A DNA stretch of 64,000 bases from Monoplex corrugatus (Eukaryota; Mollusca; Gastropoda; Littorinimorpha; Ranellidae), in the NCBI GenBank assembly GCA_030674185.1, contig JAPXFY010000031.1, forward strand, positions 42,493,949 to 42,557,948, read 5' to 3'. How positions within the stretch are numbered: position 1 is the first letter of the stretch; every line of letters begins with the position of its first letter. A program made the translations under genes and the position numbers. The notes beneath the pieces were generated by a model. That model had not been told where the DNA came from. It was given only the letters and a program-made list of their open reading frames with translations, and did not search any database. Shown here piece after piece: positions 41,879 to 51,349 of the stretch.

Positions 41879-43755
41879 TTAACCCTTTGCCTACCACATG
41901 ACTTTGTGCTATATGTCTATGAGAATACCATGGAAAGGGAAGTAACTCCGCAACACATGCACATCCACCACAAATAAACCTCAATAAAAAATTTAATTTT
42001 TACTCACCAATTACATAAATTTGATGAAAAAATGCCAAAGACATCACTTCATCCAAAACAGCCATTTTTTTTCATATGTAGTGAACTAGTATATGAAGAA
42101 AAAAAACAAAACGATCAGACTAATTTTTACGTCAGAGTTCTTGGCGCTGTAAGAATATTTCCTGAATTCACTGGAACCACAGAATGTCATGGATTAGGAG
42201 CAAATAGTGATTTTCCATGTCCAGACATAGTACTGAAACCTTCAGGAACAAAATAAAGTCATTCTGTGTTTTCTCCACACTGAATAGTTAACTTTTGTGG
42301 TGAAGAAAAAAAAACCAAACTTTCAACAGTGTTGTGAAACTAAAAGCGTCACATACAGAAGATTTGTCTACTAACTACTGAGGGGAAAAAAACAACAAAA
42401 TGAACATATAATTGCTGACACTAGTGACAGGTAGATTTCAGGTGCTGATGAAACTCAGCAAAACATGTGCCTTTAAACAAATGAACAGAACAAATTACAC
42501 ATCCCCACATTGTGGTGATGCTATATCCCTTGTCCGTCTTCCTCTTCGCCTTCTGGCAAACCAGGCAATTCTTTATTAGGCCTGGAAGACGGACAGGTCC
42601 ATGGGAGAGAGGGTCTGATGCTGTGACACCTGCCTGTGCCACAGACTGGGGAGCAGATTTCTGGCGAACAGAGTTGCTGTTACGCAGGGCCTCCAGTGAG
42701 GACGCACTTTGTGCAAGGGGTCATAGCCAGGCTGACCCTTGGGAATAGCTTTACTGCTGTCATTTAAATGAAAATACTGATTTAATTTATTATATATCTA
42801 TTTCTACTAATGACATCAGCAACCTGAGCAATACATAAAGGATCTGTGGACCAGTAGTTGCTGATTTCTGGTACGCGAATGATCCCAAACATAAACTGAA
42901 CATAGATGAATAATTTCATTTCATCAGGTGTGGTAGGCTGCCAGAGTTTATCTACACCTTTTTCTGCTTGCCTTTGTGCAGCATATAAATTTGTTTCTGT
43001 GCTCAACATTTGCCAAAATTCGTCTGGTATCAAAAGACTAAAAAAATCCAAAAGGTGACGCACCCACAAGCAAATCATGGGACACGCCAACTGACTGCAA
43101 AATTTGGTCATCGTCCGATTCAGTTTCCTGGCTGTCAAAACCAGCAAAAGTTTTTTTGGGCTTCACCTCATGTAGTCTATCATTCCAGTGAACAATAACT
43201 GAATCTCTAGCAGCCTTTGTTTTCCGAATTTTCCTTTTTTTGGCGCTGGGCCCAGCAGCGATAGGCAAATCGATATCACCATCATTATCACCCGATTCAC
43301 TATCGATTTCGGACTCCAAATCAATGAGCAGACGATCACTGTTGATAACTAGGTCAACATCGACGTCGAACTCATCTTGTTTCGAAATTTCTTCAAGATT
43401 GAAGCCTTCAAAAACACTCTCTTCATCACTAACATATCCAAAAATGGATTCCAGAAGTTGCATGGTTTCTTGATCCGCCATTTTTGCAAAAAATTTTCAC
43501 GAAAAAAAGGCTGAACTTTGAAAAATCACAGCAGCAAAACTACTCAACCAAACTTCTTGCAACAAAGCACAAAATGTCGTCCGGAAATGGCCCTACCGGA
43601 AGCCGCTTATATCGCGATTGCATTCTGGGATATGCGATAGTGAAAGTGAAAGTCGCTGACCTAGTATTCGGCGGTCGATCTTGGTCGATCCGGTATTCAG
43701 AAAACGGAAATCTCTGTGCGGTCGATCGCGGTCGATCCGGTAGGCATTGGGTTAA
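41879..43755 (-). mobile_element. piggyBac element with internally deleted transposase
   Basis: TTAACCCTTTGCCTACC at 41879-41895 faces GGTAGGCATTGGGTTAA at 43739-43755, a 17-bp inverted repeat with two mismatches that includes the TTAA target on both sides. The right subterminal region has repeated GGTCGATCCGGTA/TCGATCTTGG. The 1.88-kb body holds the start and end of a minus-strand transposase but lacks its catalytic middle, so the element cannot move by itself. It lies in what is probably an intron of the AP-1 sigma gene or its 3' flank. Confidence 0.9.
42421..43481 (-). pseudogene. piggyBac transposase, core deleted and frameshifted
   Basis: The start is at 43481 (MADQETMQLLESIFGYVSDE), an acidic N-terminus typical of the family, open to the stop at 43038. 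A frameshift near 43060 is needed to reach LLDFFSLLIPDEFWQMLSTE, TPDEMKLFIYVQFMFGI and VISRNRY (to 42782), the entry of the DDE_Tnp_1_7 domain. The following several hundred codons with the catalytic aspartates are absent. Sequence resumes at about 42640 with LPGLIKNCLVCQKAKRKTDK, TMWGCVICSVHLF and CFAEFHQH, the C-terminal cysteine-rich DNA-binding finger. Confidence 0.88.
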
Positions 43756-43989
43756 CATCTATTCACAAATGTGCTTTTAGATGGAAAAAAAAAAGCCAAG
43801 GCAAGTAAATAAATAAATAAATAAATACATAAATAAGATGAAGACGTGTCTATGGGGTGAATGAATCGACGGAATCATAAAGGCATTGTACCATATAATG
43901 TAACATCAAACAAATTAACAAACCAGAGAAAAACAAACCAAACATTAGAACGATCAGGCTTCATCAGATTGCTCAGGGTTGTGTGTATT

Positions 43990-44030
43990 CATACGTGTGT
44001 GCATGCGTGCGTACATGTGTGCGTGCATGC

Positions 44031-44086
<56 letters not shown>

Positions 44087-44150
44087 ATATGTGTGTGTGT
44101 ATGAGTGTGTGTGCGCATGTTCGTGTGTTTGTATGTACGTGTGGGTATAT
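43990..44150. repeat. (GT)n microsatellite
   Basis: Core GT run 44030-44085 with flanking degenerate GTGCATGCGTGCG-type sequence, about 50 bp after the 3'-most AP-1 sigma exon in the direction of transcription. Confidence 0.96.
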
Positions 44151-44199
44151 TTCAACAGGGCCAAGGCAGGCATATACGACCATTCTGAATCATCATTAC

Positions 44200-44337
44200 C
44201 TCTTGCAGTTGATCCTGAGCAATGATGGCACGCAGAACATTTTTCTTGCTGGTGTCCTGAATCTCACCTCCCAGCATGAACTCATCCAGCATGAAGTACG
44301 CTTTCTCAAAGTTGAAGATAATGTCCAGTTCACACAC
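44200..44337 (-). CDS. AP1S: AP-1 complex subunit sigma, third coding exon
   Basis: 46 codons starting [19 protein letters not shown] and ending AQDQLQE. The acceptor is TTGTGTTGTAG and the donor GAG|GTAATG. Vertebrate AP-1 sigma proteins read [20 protein letters not shown] and end this segment in LLQE, at the same length. The product is the small sigma chain of the AP-1 clathrin adaptor, which sorts cargo between trans-Golgi and endosomes by helping bind acidic dileucine signals. A last exon coding roughly 15 residues ending in a LEE(I/M)GL-type tail is expected downstream; I did not find it between here and 38 kb. Confidence 0.95.
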
Positions 44338-44473
44338 CTACAACACAAAAGACAGAGTACATGAATAACACTGAGACATGTGTGACAGCCAAGTGAGTAA
44401 TAGGCCAGACTTCCCATTGTTCTGGGTTATTTCCTGCTTACCTCCTTACTGATGGGTTATTCTCATTATTCAG

Positions 44474-45258
44474 AGCCCAGCCGAGTTATATCAGGGCTAT
44501 AACCATTTTTAAACATACACAATATCTGGTTGGAAAAAAATCAAGAAAATTAAGAGAATTACGTACACATATCAACACAAACGCACACATAATCTAAAGA
44601 TTTGCCTCTGATGCTGACCAGTCCGTCCAATTTATCACCAGAAGATTTCAAAAACAAACCTGAATAAGATGTGAACAAAACTACGGACGCTAATTTTTTT
44701 ACTTGAGTATGCATAAAAATGAAAAATGCCTTTTCTCACACAGGACAAAGCAACAGGGAAGTTTCAGTCTTTTTCTCCTAATTTTTGCACCTGGGGTTTG
44801 TTTGTCTGTGATCTTATGCTTGACAAAGGCCAGTTGGCCAAAAATTTGTGCCTGTCTTGTCTTTTATTAAATATGCGTTCTTACTCTTTTTTTCATGTTT
44901 TGCCTGTTTGCTTGAATGCAGGCAGTCACACTTGCTTTGGATAATGCATAAAAATGGCCTAAATTAGCTAAAAGTGCTCCTGAATAGCACATTTCCTTAG
45001 AAGCAAACAATAACATGCAGTCCATACATGTGCCCAATTATCAATTCTATGAGAAAATATGTAAGGCTTTATAGAACACATACACATGAATGGATCAGCA
45101 TGGCAAAAAAATGATAGGAAGAGATGACAGAAAGCAAAGGAGAAAAGAAGAAACAAACAGAGTGACAGAAAAGAGGAAATTTCTTGTACAGAATTTCCAG
45201 AGGGTGAGGATACTATTCATACTGAAAGAACTCCCGGTATCCTTACTGACAGGTGAAA
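44474..45258 (-). mobile_element. Dispersed repeat family R, copy B (with internal insertion)
   Basis: It parallels copy A at 10183-10712: TATATCAGGGCTATAACCAT, GACCAGTCCGTCCAATTTAT, CATGTGCCCAATTATCAATT, TGTAAGGCTTTATAGAACAC and GAGTGACAGAAAAGAGGA (45160-45177). It is interrupted by extra sequence around 44690-44956. It lies in the intron between the second and third coding AP-1 sigma exons. Confidence 0.75.
44722..44943. mobile_element. 222-bp insertion with 13-bp direct repeats inside family R copy B
   Basis: ATGCATAAAAATG occurs at 44709-44721 and 44944-44956 and brackets 222 bp that have no counterpart in copy A. A 13-bp duplication is in the range made by LINE-type integration. The inserted sequence includes TTGACAAAGGCCAGTTGGCC and TTTTATTAAATATGCG. 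I recognise no family for it. Confidence 0.6.
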
Positions 45259-45634
45259 GGTTGAAATTTTTCCAGTCTCCAAGGTCAACATGCGTACAGA
45301 CCAATTATCTCCTGAACCCCTTCATGTGTACATACAAAACATCAAATACACCCATTAAGATGCCATACGCAGAGATGCCAACTTCCAGATTAAAAAAACA
45401 AACAAACCAAACCAAAACAAACCAAACACACACAAAAAAAACAACACAAAAAAACAGAGCATCCACATGGAACTTGGTGTGAAGATTGGTGTCAAGGTGT
45501 TAATGCTGTAATACTGAAGTTATAATGTTTTTCCTGTATATGGATTAGAATTTTTCTGTTTTTATCTTCATTCAAAATATTGATTATAATTTTATGTACA
45601 ACTATTGCATGCATAAACACACACACATGCATGC

Positions 45635-45643
45635 AAACATAGC

Positions 45644-45693
<50 letters not shown>

Positions 45694-45785
45694 TCTTACA
45701 AACACACACGCGCACAGCAACGCACACGCACGCACACACACACGTACACACACACACACGTACGCAAGCACACACACGCAGCAAT
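45635..45785. repeat. (CA)n microsatellite
   Basis: CA run 45650-45692 plus degenerate CA/CG flanks to 45785. Confidence 0.95.
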
Positions 45786-45954
45786 ATACACAGTATGCCT
45801 CTTTATAATTATTCATATGAAAAATCTGTTAATCTTTCTTCATTACATAAGTCAGTGTTTAAATTTTAATATTCTGTGGTTTCTTATGTGTCTTCTTACT
45901 TGTATAGCTTTAATGTTTGTTGTTATCTTATTGTGTATGTAATTGTGAACATTT

Positions 45955-46055
45955 TTTATCACCTTTTGCCTTTCTTGCGAAATGTAAAGCGCTGGTGAGC
46001 ATGTTTTTATATGGAATATGCGCCATACAACTAAACATTATTATTATTATTAAGA
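45955..46055 (+). mobile_element. Dispersed repeat 3' end with (ATT)n tail
   Basis: GCGAAATGTAAAGCGCTGGTGAGC, TATGGAATATGCGCCATACAA and ATTATTATTATTATT resemble the widespread animal repeat end AAAGCGCTTTGA..AAGCGCTATATAAAT(ATT)n. A reverse relative is at 56508-56580. Confidence 0.55.
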
Positions 46056-46734
46056 AGCAACAAAGCCCATCCTAGGCCATGCCCCCACCCCCACCTAGAA
46101 CCTTTTTTTCCAAAATAATACTAAAATGCATGCAATGGGGTGCAACTTGTGCATAATTTTGAGACCTTCACAGACAGACAAAAAGAACATTTGCTAGATA
46201 TTCCACTCTTTGCGAGACCTGGTACTAAACAGACACAAATATGGGGTGGGGTTGTTTTTTTTTCTCTCTCTTTTGTACTGTTCTTTTTCTTACAGAAAAC
46301 CAAAAAATGGAGCCCTGTGATAAGATCAGATCAAAGACCCTAAAATCGGAGCTGCTTTGCTCAAATCAGAGCAACTGGCAGCTTCATCAAAGCTGAGCAA
46401 GGTCGAGCAGGCTCGTGTTTGCATATTTATTGTTGGCACTATCTGGGTCAGTGCATGCATGACTGGTCAGTGTTCAAACGATAAAATCTGATTGGTTCTT
46501 ACCACATACACAACACTTAATGTGTGTTGGAAAATACACTGGACACAAAAAATTAAAAAATAATAAATACTCCTCCCTCTCCATACGTATTAATATATTA
46601 GTTGTTAACCATAATATTTTTATTGGGCATTAAAATCTATTAAATAAAATAATAGATTAATTCAAATTGACAGGTGATCTCACATTGGAATATTCTCGAC
46701 AACAGAGTGCCAGTGGTCATTGCTGTTCCAAATT

Positions 46735-46990
46735 ATCATCATCATCATCAAGTGCCATACCACATGGCATTGGCGATCATGGCCTTCCATCTGTTTCTAT
46801 CCCTTGTTGCCTCAAGCACCTCTTCCACCCTCTCTGTCTTCAGCCATTTTGCAAGTCCGTCCAATATCTTCTCCCTGGGTCTGCCTGGTGCTCTCTTTCC
46901 CTCCAGCTTTCCTGTTGTGACCAGGTGCTTCAATTCCCCTTTCCTCATAAAATGGCCTATAAATAAATAAATGTGAATGATCTTCTTGTG
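46735..46990 (-). pseudogene. Non-LTR retroelement 3' fragment
   Basis: Minus-strand frame GHFMRKGELKHLVTTGKLEG, KRAPGRPREKILDGLAKWLK matches GHIMRNGELEHLVRT, KLEGKRTPGRPREKILDGLA of the copy at 53540-53640. A (GAT)n tail at 46735-46750 ends it. It is the same family as 37445-41640 and 51350-53720. It lies in the intron between AP-1 sigma coding exons two and three. Confidence 0.85.
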
Positions 46991-47775
46991 TCTGCCTCCA
47001 TCAAGACTGTCTCGTTTGTTTTCTTTTCTTACCAAATTATAACCTGGTCCAACATATTTCGATCAGACAGTCGAGTAGTCTTGCATTATTATTGTAACCA
47101 GTGCAGCATTTCTGCACACAGTTTATGTACAGCCACTGCCTGGGAGGTTCTCGGCCACTACAAATTAGCCATTATTCAATATTTGTTTGCCCATATACTG
47201 TAGGCATTGTGAAACGAAACCAGTTTGCTCCAAGGTCTATCTATATAATTCAAATGTAATATGTGTGAAATCAATCTGAAGATAGGGGCCTTATTTCTGT
47301 GATAATAAATAATGAATGATGACAAAATCTGCAGGCCCAGCTTCTGAACACATGTACTCATTGTAGATCTGCTCATTGTTTAAACTGATACATGACAACA
47401 GGGTCCTAAATGCTTGATATATAACCTACTTTTTGTGGAAAGTTGATGCATAGCTAAGGATGGCACAGGCAGTAAAATAAAAGTACAACTTGGCTGAGAA
47501 AATGTGAGGTGTTTTGATTTAGACAAGCATTCTACACTGTGTTGCTTTTGACAGCTATTGTAGGTAAATGGGGAAAAAAGATTGTAACAACAGAGCAAGG
47601 CACTCTGTTACACATGTAAGGAAAAAAAAAAAAAAAAAAAAAAGAATTTAGACATGCTTGGATTGGGAAACCATTTTTTGGTGTCAAAACCAGAGATTGA
47701 GGAGCCAGAATGAACACCACAGGATCAACATCACTGAAACAGTGAAGAAGATGGAGAAGAAAATAATGTTCTCAC

Positions 47776-47884
47776 ACTTCCAAAGTATTTGTCCAACAGC
47801 TCCACATAGCGGTAAATGACCTCCAGGGTTAGTAGTTCATTGTCCTCTTGCTCTATGGCACAGCAGAAAAACAAACTGGCATAC
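47776..47884 (-). CDS. AP1S: AP-1 complex subunit sigma, second coding exon
   Basis: One base completing an Arg codon, then 36 codons from [20 protein letters not shown] to [10 protein letters not shown]. The acceptor is TGGCAG and the donor AGT|GTGAGA. It corresponds to RYASLYFCCAIE and [12 protein letters not shown] of known AP-1 sigma chains. Junction arithmetic (2+1 upstream, 0 downstream) fits both neighbours. FCCAIE and the following helix form part of the longin-like fold that contacts the gamma-adaptin trunk. Confidence 0.96.
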
Positions 47885-48099
47885 CTGCCACACATACACA
47901 CACACATCATTATGTTAAAACTACACACATACAACATAAAACAAACTGGCTCACCTGACAAAGAAAGATGAAATTCATAAACAAATTAATACAAACCAAA
48001 AACACATGACAATGGAAAAGAGAATATATACTTAATGAACAAAACAAGACAGGCACATATTTTCAAGCAACTTGTCTTTGTCTCTTTCAGTTTCTCAAA

Positions 48100-48460
48100 A
48101 TAATTCTCCGTGCTGGGAATGAATTCCATATACACTGACACCACTGATGCCACAGCTCACCAGTCAAAAGAGATATATTCTACGGTCAGTTGCTGCTTAT
48201 TTTCTGTGTTTGGACCATGTAACTGGAATGATCCCCTCTCTGACAGTCACATACTCTGTCGCCTTCAAGTTTCATTTGAAGACATACCTCTTTGTCCAGC
48301 AGTGATTCCCCCCATCCCCACCAACATGCCCACTTCTTTGTCCCACTCCCCTCCTGTCCTCCCCCTCCTGGTGTGTGTGTGTGCTTTGTACCCTTGAGTT
48401 TTTGTTAATAGGAGTGAATATTTTATTTAATGATGAGAGTTTGCACTTTGATTTGATTTC
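48100..48460 (+). pseudogene. CR1-like retroelement C-terminal fragment
   Basis: The plus frame gives FSVFGPCNWNDPLSDSHIL and LQVSFEDIPL, resembling the FSVFGPxxWNxLP...SSFKxxLKTxLF segment at the C-terminal end of CR1-type RT proteins. It sits in the intron between the first two AP-1 sigma coding exons. Confidence 0.6.
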
Positions 48461-48612
48461 TATATAAAGATCTGACACCTTTTCAATATTGTAATTATTG
48501 TATTACTATTAATAGTATTATCATCGACACACACACAAGACTTTTATTACTTTTTGTATACCTATGTGAGATTTCGATCATACTTTGTATGTACATCCAA
48601 GTCTTCAATTAC

Positions 48613-48791
48613 CTTTTGTAAACAATCTTGAGATCCTTCCATTCTATAAAGCTGCACATTTTGGGTTTGCGTGCCAGGACAAGACTGGTCAACTCACGTA
48701 CAATCTTCTTTTTTGTTTTGTCTGGGTGGGCCACGTTCCACTTTTGTAGACGCAGTTTGCCTTGACGGCTGAACAGTAGCATAAACTGCAT
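48613..48791 (-). CDS. AP1S: AP-1 complex subunit sigma, first coding exon
   Basis: ATG at 48791 directly after a TTGCTCAG acceptor opens 59 codons plus two bases: [18 protein letters not shown], then [32 protein letters not shown]. This matches the AP-1 sigma N-terminus ([19 protein letters not shown]...). The donor is AAAG|GTAATT. Because the ATG begins the exon, a separate 5' UTR exon must lie at higher coordinates. The three exons give 142 of an expected roughly 157 residues, all in frame with no lesion, so this is a functional host gene. Confidence 0.96.
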
Positions 48792-48879
48792 CTGAGCAAC
48801 ACATGTAGATTATCAATTAATCCACCTTTCATGAAAAATTAAATTTGCAATATACTATGTGACATGAATGCACATATAT

Positions 48880-48887
48880 ACCAGTGT

Positions 48888-48941
<54 letters not shown>

Positions 48942-48990
48942 TGCGCGCTCGTGTGTGTGTGTGTGTGCGTATGCATGTGCTTGTGTGCAT
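48880..48990. repeat. (GT)n microsatellite
   Basis: GT run 48882-48935, continuing as a degenerate GTGCGCGCTC/GTGTGC sequence. Confidence 0.97.
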
Positions 48991-49234
48991 GTGCATGTTC
49001 ATGCATGCATGTGATGATAATGCACTCTTGTCAATCCAAGGGATACAAATATGCATAACAGAAAAAATGGCCACATTCATCGCCAAACACAATCTGACTA
49101 TGTAGATACATGTCTTAGTGAATGAAAGAAAAAGACCTTATCAAAGAAATAGGGGGAAAAGGGCCTGATTTATTATTGATTTTGTTTTAACCAGGTTTTC
49201 CAAAATAGTAACAACATGACTCCCTAATTCAGCT

Positions 49235-49960
49235 CAAATAATGATAATCACCTTAATAATAATGATGATAACCAAAGCAATCACAGTAATAAAGACAATA
49301 ATGATGATGACACTTTTAATGATGTTGATGATGATATTGATAATAACAATAATAATAACATATGGGTGGAGCATATACAGAACCTGCCAGATAATCAAAT
49401 CACTGGCAGATCTCACTGGAGCACATGTATGTGAACCTGCCAGATAATCAATGGCAGGTCTGGGTGGAGCACATAAACAGAACCTGCCAGATAATCACTG
49501 GCAGATCTGGGTGGAACACATAAACAGAACATGCCAGATAATCACTGGCAGATCTGGGTGGAACACATAAACAGAACCAGCCAGATAATCACTGGCAGAT
49601 CTGAGGGGAGCACATAATAAACAGAACCTGCCAGATAATCACTGGCAGATCTGAGGGGAACACATAAACAGAACCTGCCAGATAATCACTGGCAGATCTG
49701 AGGGGAGCACATAAACAGAACCTGCCAGATAATCACTGGCAGATCTGGGTGGAGCACATAGACAGAACCTGCCAGATGATCACTGGCAAATCTGGGTGGA
49801 GCACATGTACAGAACCTGCCAGATAATCACTGGTAGATCTGAGGGGAGCACATAAACAGAACCTGCCAGATAATCACTGGCAGATCTGGGTGGAGCACAT
49901 ACAGAACCTGCCAGATAATCACTGGCAGATCTAGGTGGAGCACATGTACACGGAATCATG
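49235..49960. repeat. ATG/ATA microsatellite followed by 47-bp tandem repeat, about 13 copies
   Basis: ATAATGATGAT-rich sequence runs 49235-49360. From 49380 a 47-bp unit repeats: CCTGCCAGATAATCACTGGC, AGATCTGGGTGGAGCACATA and AACAGAA. Every unit has the inverted repeat CTGCCAG-ATAATCA-CTGGCAG. The GAGGGGAG and GGTGGAGC variants are interspersed. Confidence 0.95.
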
Positions 49961-49964
49961 TGAG

Positions 49965-51030
49965 TATGATGAATCCCTCTTAAACAAACTCCAAACCGGA
50001 ACTCTCCCAAGATAGTCATCATGACGAGTGGTTGGTCTGTGGTTGGCCTTGTCTGTGCTAATGACAGTAGCAGTTATGTGGTTAGAGAACCTGTTTGTGT
50101 AGCCTATGGCCCTAGTTTAAATCCTATAACTCCAGTCTATGTAATGATGTTGACCCTCCATGATCTCCAAATTTTCTACTTGTGATTTTTCAGTGGCCAG
50201 AACATTAATTTGTCCATGAAAATTGGTGTCTTGTTTCTTATACTAGTGATGGTGTTCTTCTACTGTTGTTAATGAACTGCTATCATAGATTTCCAGTCCA
50301 TGTGACGACTTACATCAGAACAATTCCTTCTATCCCTGAGCAATAGCTCTGACCCACTTTCCCTCTTTTGAGGCTGTAGCAATTATCTGCATCTACTGAA
50401 TGAGTCATTTTCTTTTCAGTTTTTGTCGACTCGAGTCAAGACTGTATCAGTGTATCACTGTATAGCAGATATTTTCTTTAGCCTAATTAAATAGATTAGA
50501 TCTATTGTCTATCCGTTTATGCGAATGAATCATTGAATGATGTCTGAAGTGAAATAATTGGTGCTCGCTTCATGATCTCTTACAGTACGCATGTGTGTGA
50601 TTTCGTATATATAGGCCTATACTTATATACTTTTTTTTAACAGTTTCTGCAACAAAAGTAGCCTTAATTCAACGCCCGCCCCTCCCCCGTGGCCGTGAAT
50701 TTCCTCAAATTGACATCAGACATGTGTCGTCTGCTCAAGTTTTCGTCACGCACGCACACAACTTTCAATGAATTTTAGGGATAGAACTACCAACCATTTT
50801 GATGAAAGGTCCTGCAAACAAAACAAAACAAAACCAATGAATAACCCAAAAGCCCCACAGCGGCGTTTCTGTTGTGTTGATGGGCACGCTGTTTGAACCA
50901 CAGTTTTCAAGAGTTTGTGTTCCAACGTCATCGGCTTTTGGGTATAGGAGCGAGAACTGTGTTCAATCTGCCAAAATTCCGAGCTGCAGGTTTAAGTTTC
51001 TTCCCTTCCCTTGAATTTCTTTTCTCAGCC
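49965..51030. other. Non-repetitive stretch upstream of the AP-1 sigma start
   Basis: No coding exon was recognised. A GC-box-like CGCCCGCCCCTCCCCC lies near 50672-50687 in a locally GC-rich patch. Since AP-1 sigma needs a 5' exon and promoter upstream on the minus strand, this patch is a candidate promoter, but no donor site was tied to it. A weak tRNA-like A/B box pair is near 50060-50120. Confidence 0.35.
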
Positions 51031-51035
51031 ACTGA

Positions 51036-51088
<53 letters not shown>

Positions 51089-51115
51089 CATTATTATTAT
51101 TATCATCATCATTAT
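51036..51115. repeat. (ATT)n microsatellite
   Basis: ATT units for about 75 bp with a few ATC variants. Confidence 0.97.
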
Positions 51116-51349
51116 CAGACAATGTCTTATCTAGATATGAGAGCCAGTATATGGCCTCATGTACAGTGCATTGTAGAATTTACAGCCTGAAAATGTGAAA
51201 GATGTTAAGGGTAGGAGAAGATATGTATTACGAGAAAAAGGGAAGAGAACACAAACACATTTTTATTTTCGAAGGTATTGGCAAAAGAAGATTAATACTT
51301 TTTTACATCTAGCATTCAGCCATGAAAGGGTAGAAAAATTTGTGGAATG

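Noticed and set aside
42032..42256. Plus-strand 74-codon frame inside the piggyBac element
   Set aside because: It lies in the 3' non-coding part of the minus-strand transposase and resembles no known protein.
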